Assembly (NCBI GenBank): GCA_038211965.1 | Contig: JBBQVB010000104.1 | Location: 1 to 9,157, forward strand | Direction: 5' to 3' | Length of the DNA: 9,157 nucleotides | Origin: Glacieibacterium sp038211965 | Lineage (GTDB): Bacteria > Pseudomonadota > Alphaproteobacteria > Sphingomonadales > Sphingomonadaceae | Shown here: positions 7,420 through 9,157 of the stretch, in pieces | Position numbering within the stretch: the first letter of the stretch is position 1 | How the letters are laid out: each line of letters begins with the position of its first letter | Notes under the pieces: generated by a model | Databases searched by the model: none | Told to the model about the DNA's origin: nothing | What the model saw: the letters and a program-made list of their open reading frames with translations, nothing else | Made by a program: the position numbers and the translations under genes

Positions 7420-7763
7420 CGCTTGGCCCCCAGCAGTTTGGCGACGCCGAGCGGCGACTGGCGCACCAGCGCCTCGGCGAGCGTGCGATCCTGCAGATCG
7501 CGAAAGCTGGTGTCGTCGCCCGCCAGCGGATCGTCGGCGAGCTTCGCGGCATGCGCAGCGTGGAGGAGCTGGGTGACGAACAAGGCCTCGAAGTCGGCGG
7601 CGACTTTCTCTGCTCCCCTCCCTCCTTCAAGGAGGGGCCGGGGGTGGGTGCGCGCGACTTCGCGAGCTTCTTCCTTATTGCGGAGAAGCAAGGAGGAGGG
7701 CTCGCGAAGGCTCGCACCCACCCCCGGCCCCTCCCTGACTAGGGAGGGGGGCAAACTGCTCAT
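7416..7763 (-). CDS. flgJ: Short FlgJ rod-binding protein carrying an in-frame palindromic insertion
   Basis: 115 residues. ATG 7763-7761 overlaps the flgI stop (ATGA) and TGA 7418-7416 overlaps the flgK GTG. Residues about 52-115 match the FlgJ N-terminal rod-binding domain (PF10135): AADFEALFVTQLLHAAHAAK, then a Ser-Phe-Arg-Asp / ALVRQSPLGVAKLL tail. There is no muramidase domain, which is normal for short alphaproteobacterial FlgJ proteins that act as rod-assembly scaffold or cap. Odd: residues about 5-51 (PPSLVREGPGVG ... RTHPRPLLEGGRG) are encoded by a palindromic repeat, not by FlgJ sequence. The native protein was probably about 68 residues, joining MSSL to AEKVAADFEAL. No ATG occurs after the insertion, so translation either reads through it or starts at a non-ATG codon. 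The extra segment precedes the conserved domain, so function may be retained. Identity is good from domain and position between flgI and flgK. Confidence 0.85.
   Translation of the reverse strand: MSSLPPSLVREGPGVGASLREPSSLLLRNKEEAREVARTHPRPLLEGGRGAEKVAADFEALFVTQLLHAAHAAKLADDPLAGDDTSFRDLQDRTLAEALVRQSPLGVAKLLGAKR
7612..7752. repeat. ~141-bp palindromic element (MITE/REP-like) inserted in flgJ
   Basis: Seen: the left arm (from about 7612) and right arm (to about 7752) are near-perfect reverse complements. GCCGGGGGTGGGTGCG (7637-7652) pairs with CGCACCCACCCCCGGC (7713-7728), CTTCGCGAGC (7658-7667) with GCTCGCGAAG (7700-7709), and CTTCTTCCTT (7667-7676) imperfectly with AAGGAGGAGG (7690-7699). 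The apical loop is about 13 nt around 7682. Each arm tip carries its own small hairpin: CCCTCCTT-C-AAGGAGGG on the left and CCCTCCCT-GACT-AGGGAGGG on the right. The whole can fold as a long stem with branched ends. No transposase and no clear target-site duplication are seen. Known from general experience: repeats giving peptides such as PPSLxEGPGVG are dispersed in some proteobacterial genomes. Inference: a non-autonomous mobile palindrome. Confidence 0.85.
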
Positions 7764-8839
7764 ATCACCACCAGCTCGGCCCTCAGCGCGCCCGCCGCCT
7801 TGAGCGCCTCGAGGATCGCCACGAGATCCCCCGGTGCCGCACCCAGCGCGTTGACCGCGCGGACGATGTCGGCCAGCGCGACACCCGGCGCGAACAGCGC
7901 CATGCGCGCCGAGGCCTCGCTGGCATCGACCTGCGACTTGGGGACGACGACGGTCTTGCCATAGGATTCGGGCGCGGGCTGGCTGGCGGTCAATGTCTCA
8001 GTGACGCGCACCGTCAGATTGCCGTGGGCAATCGCCGTCGGCAGGACGCGGACGCCCGCGCCGATCACCACCGTGCCCGTGCGCGCGTTGACGATGACCC
8101 GCGCGGGCGGCGGATCGACCGTGACGTCGAGACGCTCGATCCGGCTGGCGAGGGCAATGCGCGAGGGCGTGTCGGCGGGGGCGGGGATGCTGACCGTCAT
8201 TGCGTCGAGCGCGCTTGCGGGCGTGCCCGTCGTGGCAATCGCGGCGGCGACGGCCTTCGCCGTGGTGAAATCGGCGTCGTTGAGATCGAGCGTCAGCGCG
8301 TCGCCGCTGCCGAAGGGGTTGGCGACGGCGCGCTCGACGCTCGCGCCGTTCGGGATGCGTCCCGACGACGGCGTGTTGACCACCAGCTTCGACCCGTCGC
8401 GTCCCTCCGCTCCGAAGCCCCCGACCGCGAGATTGCCCTGTGCCAGCGCGTACACCTCGCCGTCGGCGCCCTGGAGCGGGCTGAGTAGCAGCGTGCCGCC
8501 GCGCAGCGACTTGGCCTTGCCGAGCGCCGCCACCGTGACGTCGATCCGCTGGCCGGGCTTGGCGAAAGCGGGGAGTTCAGCGGTGACGATGACCGCGGCG
8601 GCGTTCTTGAGCCCCGGCGCGACCCCCGGCGGCAGCGTCACGCCGAGCCGTGCGGCGGCGCTGCGCATGCTCTGCACGGTGTATTCGAGGTTGTCGTCGC
8701 CGGTCCCCGACAGGCCGACGACGATGCCGTAGCCCGTCAAGCTGTTGGCGCGGACGCCGCCGAAGTGCGCGATGTCCTTGATGCGGTCGGCGTGCGCGGG
8801 GACGGCGAGGACGAGGGCGAGGACGAGGCCAGCCTTCAC
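7760..8839 (-). CDS. flgI: Flagellar P-ring protein FlgI
   Basis: 359 residues from a GTG start (8839-8837) that overlaps the flgH stop (GTGA). An AAGGTG ribosome binding site lies eight bases upstream (8848-8853). Residues 1-17 form a signal peptide ending AHA, as expected for a Sec-exported periplasmic protein. Family motifs run in order: DRIKDIAHFGGVRANSLTGY, GIVVGLSGTGDDN, NAAAVIVTAELPAFAKPGQ, IDVTVAALGKAKSLRGGTLL, SGRIPNGASVER, NARTGTVVIG, AIAHGNLTV and the C-terminus LVAILEALKAAGALRAELVVI. Length and motif content are full-length for FlgI. FlgI polymerises into the ring around the rod at the peptidoglycan layer, next to the FlgH L-ring. It overlaps flgJ by ATGA. Nothing appears broken. 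Confidence 0.97.
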   Translation of the reverse strand: MKAGLVLALVLAVPAHADRIKDIAHFGGVRANSLTGYGIVVGLSGTGDDNLEYTVQSMRSAAARLGVTLPPGVAPGLKNAAAVIVTAELPAFAKPGQRIDVTVAALGKAKSLRGGTLLLSPLQGADGEVYALAQGNLAVGGFGAEGRDGSKLVVNTPSSGRIPNGASVERAVANPFGSGDALTLDLNDADFTTAKAVAAAIATTGTPASALDAMTVSIPAPADTPSRIALASRIERLDVTVDPPPARVIVNARTGTVVIGAGVRVLPTAIAHGNLTVRVTETLTASQPAPESYGKTVVVPKSQVDASEASARMALFAPGVALADIVRAVNALGAAPGDLVAILEALKAAGALRAELVVI

Positions 8840-9042
8840 AGCGGCGACACCTTGGCAAAGAACCGCGCCAGCCAGCCCTCGCGCGTTTGGTCCGCAATCT
8901 GGCCCGACCCCGAATAGCGGATGCGCGCGTCCGCCACCCGCGACGACGGCACGCTATTGTCGGGCCCGATATCGGTGACGCGGACGAGGCCGGTCAGCTG
9001 GACCTGCTCCTCGCCGCGGTTCAGCGTCACCGTCGTCCGCAT
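8836..9042 (-). CDS. flgH: Flagellar L-ring protein FlgH, C-terminal part only
   Basis: The last 67 codons match FlgH: TVTLNRGEEQVQLTGLVR, DIGPDNSVPSSRVADARIRY and the ending EGWLARFFAKVSPL. TGA 8838-8836 overlaps the flgI GTG. FlgH is an outer-membrane lipoprotein forming the L-ring bushing; its signal peptide, lipobox and N-terminal half are absent here. The minus frame stays open from 9042 to 9156, but that stretch (Ser/Arg/Thr/Pro-rich) is not FlgH. It is the reverse complement of a second FlgH-coding segment on the plus strand. FlgH homology therefore stops abruptly at about 9039, where an inverted junction begins. An ATG at 9042-9040 occurs by chance at the junction and is unlikely to be a real start. 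The assignment is firm for the C-terminus; the missing 5' part is either an assembly fold-back or a true rearrangement. Confidence 0.85.
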   Translation of the reverse strand: MRTTVTLNRGEEQVQLTGLVRVTDIGPDNSVPSSRVADARIRYSGSGQIADQTREGWLARFFAKVSPL

Positions 9043-9157
9043 CCTGCCGAACGGCGTGCTCGCGGTCGCCGGCGACAAGCGCGTCACGCTCAACCGCGGC
9101 GAGGAGCAGGTCCAGCTGACCGGCCTCGTCCGCGCCGACGATATCGGGCCGGACATC
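8957..9157. repeat. Imperfect inverted repeat of the flgH core
   Basis: Arms 8957-9030 and 9083-9157 are reverse complements with about eight mismatches in 75 positions, separated by about 52 nt. A 43-nt core is identical (8979-9021 against 9092-9134). Both arms encode TLNRGEEQVQLTGLVR of FlgH, so the repeat comes from duplicated coding sequence rather than a mobile-element end. Confidence 0.85.
9026..9157 (+). pseudogene. Second, inverted FlgH fragment running off the right edge
   Basis: The plus strand reads 44 FlgH-like codons to the window end: VTVVRILPNGVLAVAGDK, then RVTLNRGEEQVQL and TGLVRADDIGPDI. This includes the LPNG and GDK segment that normally precedes TLNRGEE in FlgH and that the minus-strand copy lacks. 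It is therefore real FlgH coding sequence, not just a mirror of the other copy. It lacks an N-terminus, because upstream it runs directly into the antisense of the minus-strand copy. Within the shared part the copies differ at several silent positions and at ADDIGPDI versus VTDIGPDN. It could be a paralogue fragment, a strain allele joined in error, or a fold-back read; called a pseudogene only because no intact 5' end is possible here. Confidence 0.55.

Noticed and set aside
7612..7752. Palindrome as a rho-independent terminator or CRISPR-like repeat
   Set aside because: It lies inside an open flgJ frame, lacks a T-tract, is a single copy in the window, and has long symmetric arms without spacers.
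4378..7803. A 1141-codon open frame on the plus strand opposite motA, flgL, flgK and flgJ
   Set aside because: It is Arg/Ala/Ser-rich, matches no family and lies exactly antisense to recognisable flagellar genes. Long antisense frames are expected where GC-rich codon use suppresses stops.
9031..9082. Invertible phase-variation switch flanked by the flgH inverted repeats
   Set aside because: The spacer is only about 52 nt, holds FlgH coding sequence rather than a promoter, no recombinase is nearby, and neither orientation would give an intact flgH.
9043..9156. Minus-strand extension of flgH to an ATG at 9156
   Set aside because: The added 38 residues are not FlgH-like. They are the antisense of the plus-strand FlgH fragment, and the ATG arises by chance from the window's last bases.

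Overview
The window is very GC-rich, roughly 70% by eye, and densely packed. It looks like a motile Gram-negative alphaproteobacterium, most likely a sphingomonad. The reasons are P-ring and L-ring genes (so an outer membrane), a short single-domain FlgJ, a tannase-family esterase, a polysaccharide polymerase/ligase, and a dispersed palindrome of the 'EGPGVG' type that I associate with this group. The taxonomic call is inference; no rRNA or other marker is present.

Layout. Positions 3-2829 (+ strand) hold two surface or secreted functions 16 nt apart: a 5'-truncated O-antigen ligase/polymerase-like membrane protein and an exported tannase/feruloyl esterase. The esterase converges with, and overlaps by 15 nt, a long minus-strand flagellar block that fills the rest of the window. 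Read in transcription order that block is flgH (3' part only), flgI, flgJ, flgK, flgL, an 87-nt gap, motA, motB. It encodes the L-ring and P-ring bushings, the rod-binding assembly factor, the two hook-filament junction proteins, and the proton-channel stator. Four junctions are GTGA or ATGA stop-start overlaps and flgK-flgL are one base apart, so translation is probably coupled. Three of the starts (flgI, flgK, motB) are GTG.

Two structures stand out. First, a ~141-bp, nearly perfect palindromic element (about 7612-7752) sits inside flgJ, 9 nt after its start codon. It is read through in frame, adding about 47 residues ahead of the conserved rod-binding domain. Second, at the right edge the conserved core of flgH appears twice in opposite orientations (about 8957-9030 and 9083-9157). 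The arms are about 89% identical with a 43-nt identical core, and neither copy has an N-terminal half. This is either a fold-back or strain-chimera artefact at a contig end or a genuine inverted partial duplication of flgH. A smaller oddity is that the esterase has the catalytic CS-D-HC residues but appears to have lost the Asp-rich calcium loop usual in its family.

I saw no tRNA, rRNA, CRISPR array, transposase or complete insertion sequence, and no new multi-gene system; the novelty lies in the palindrome within flgJ and the flgH inversion.
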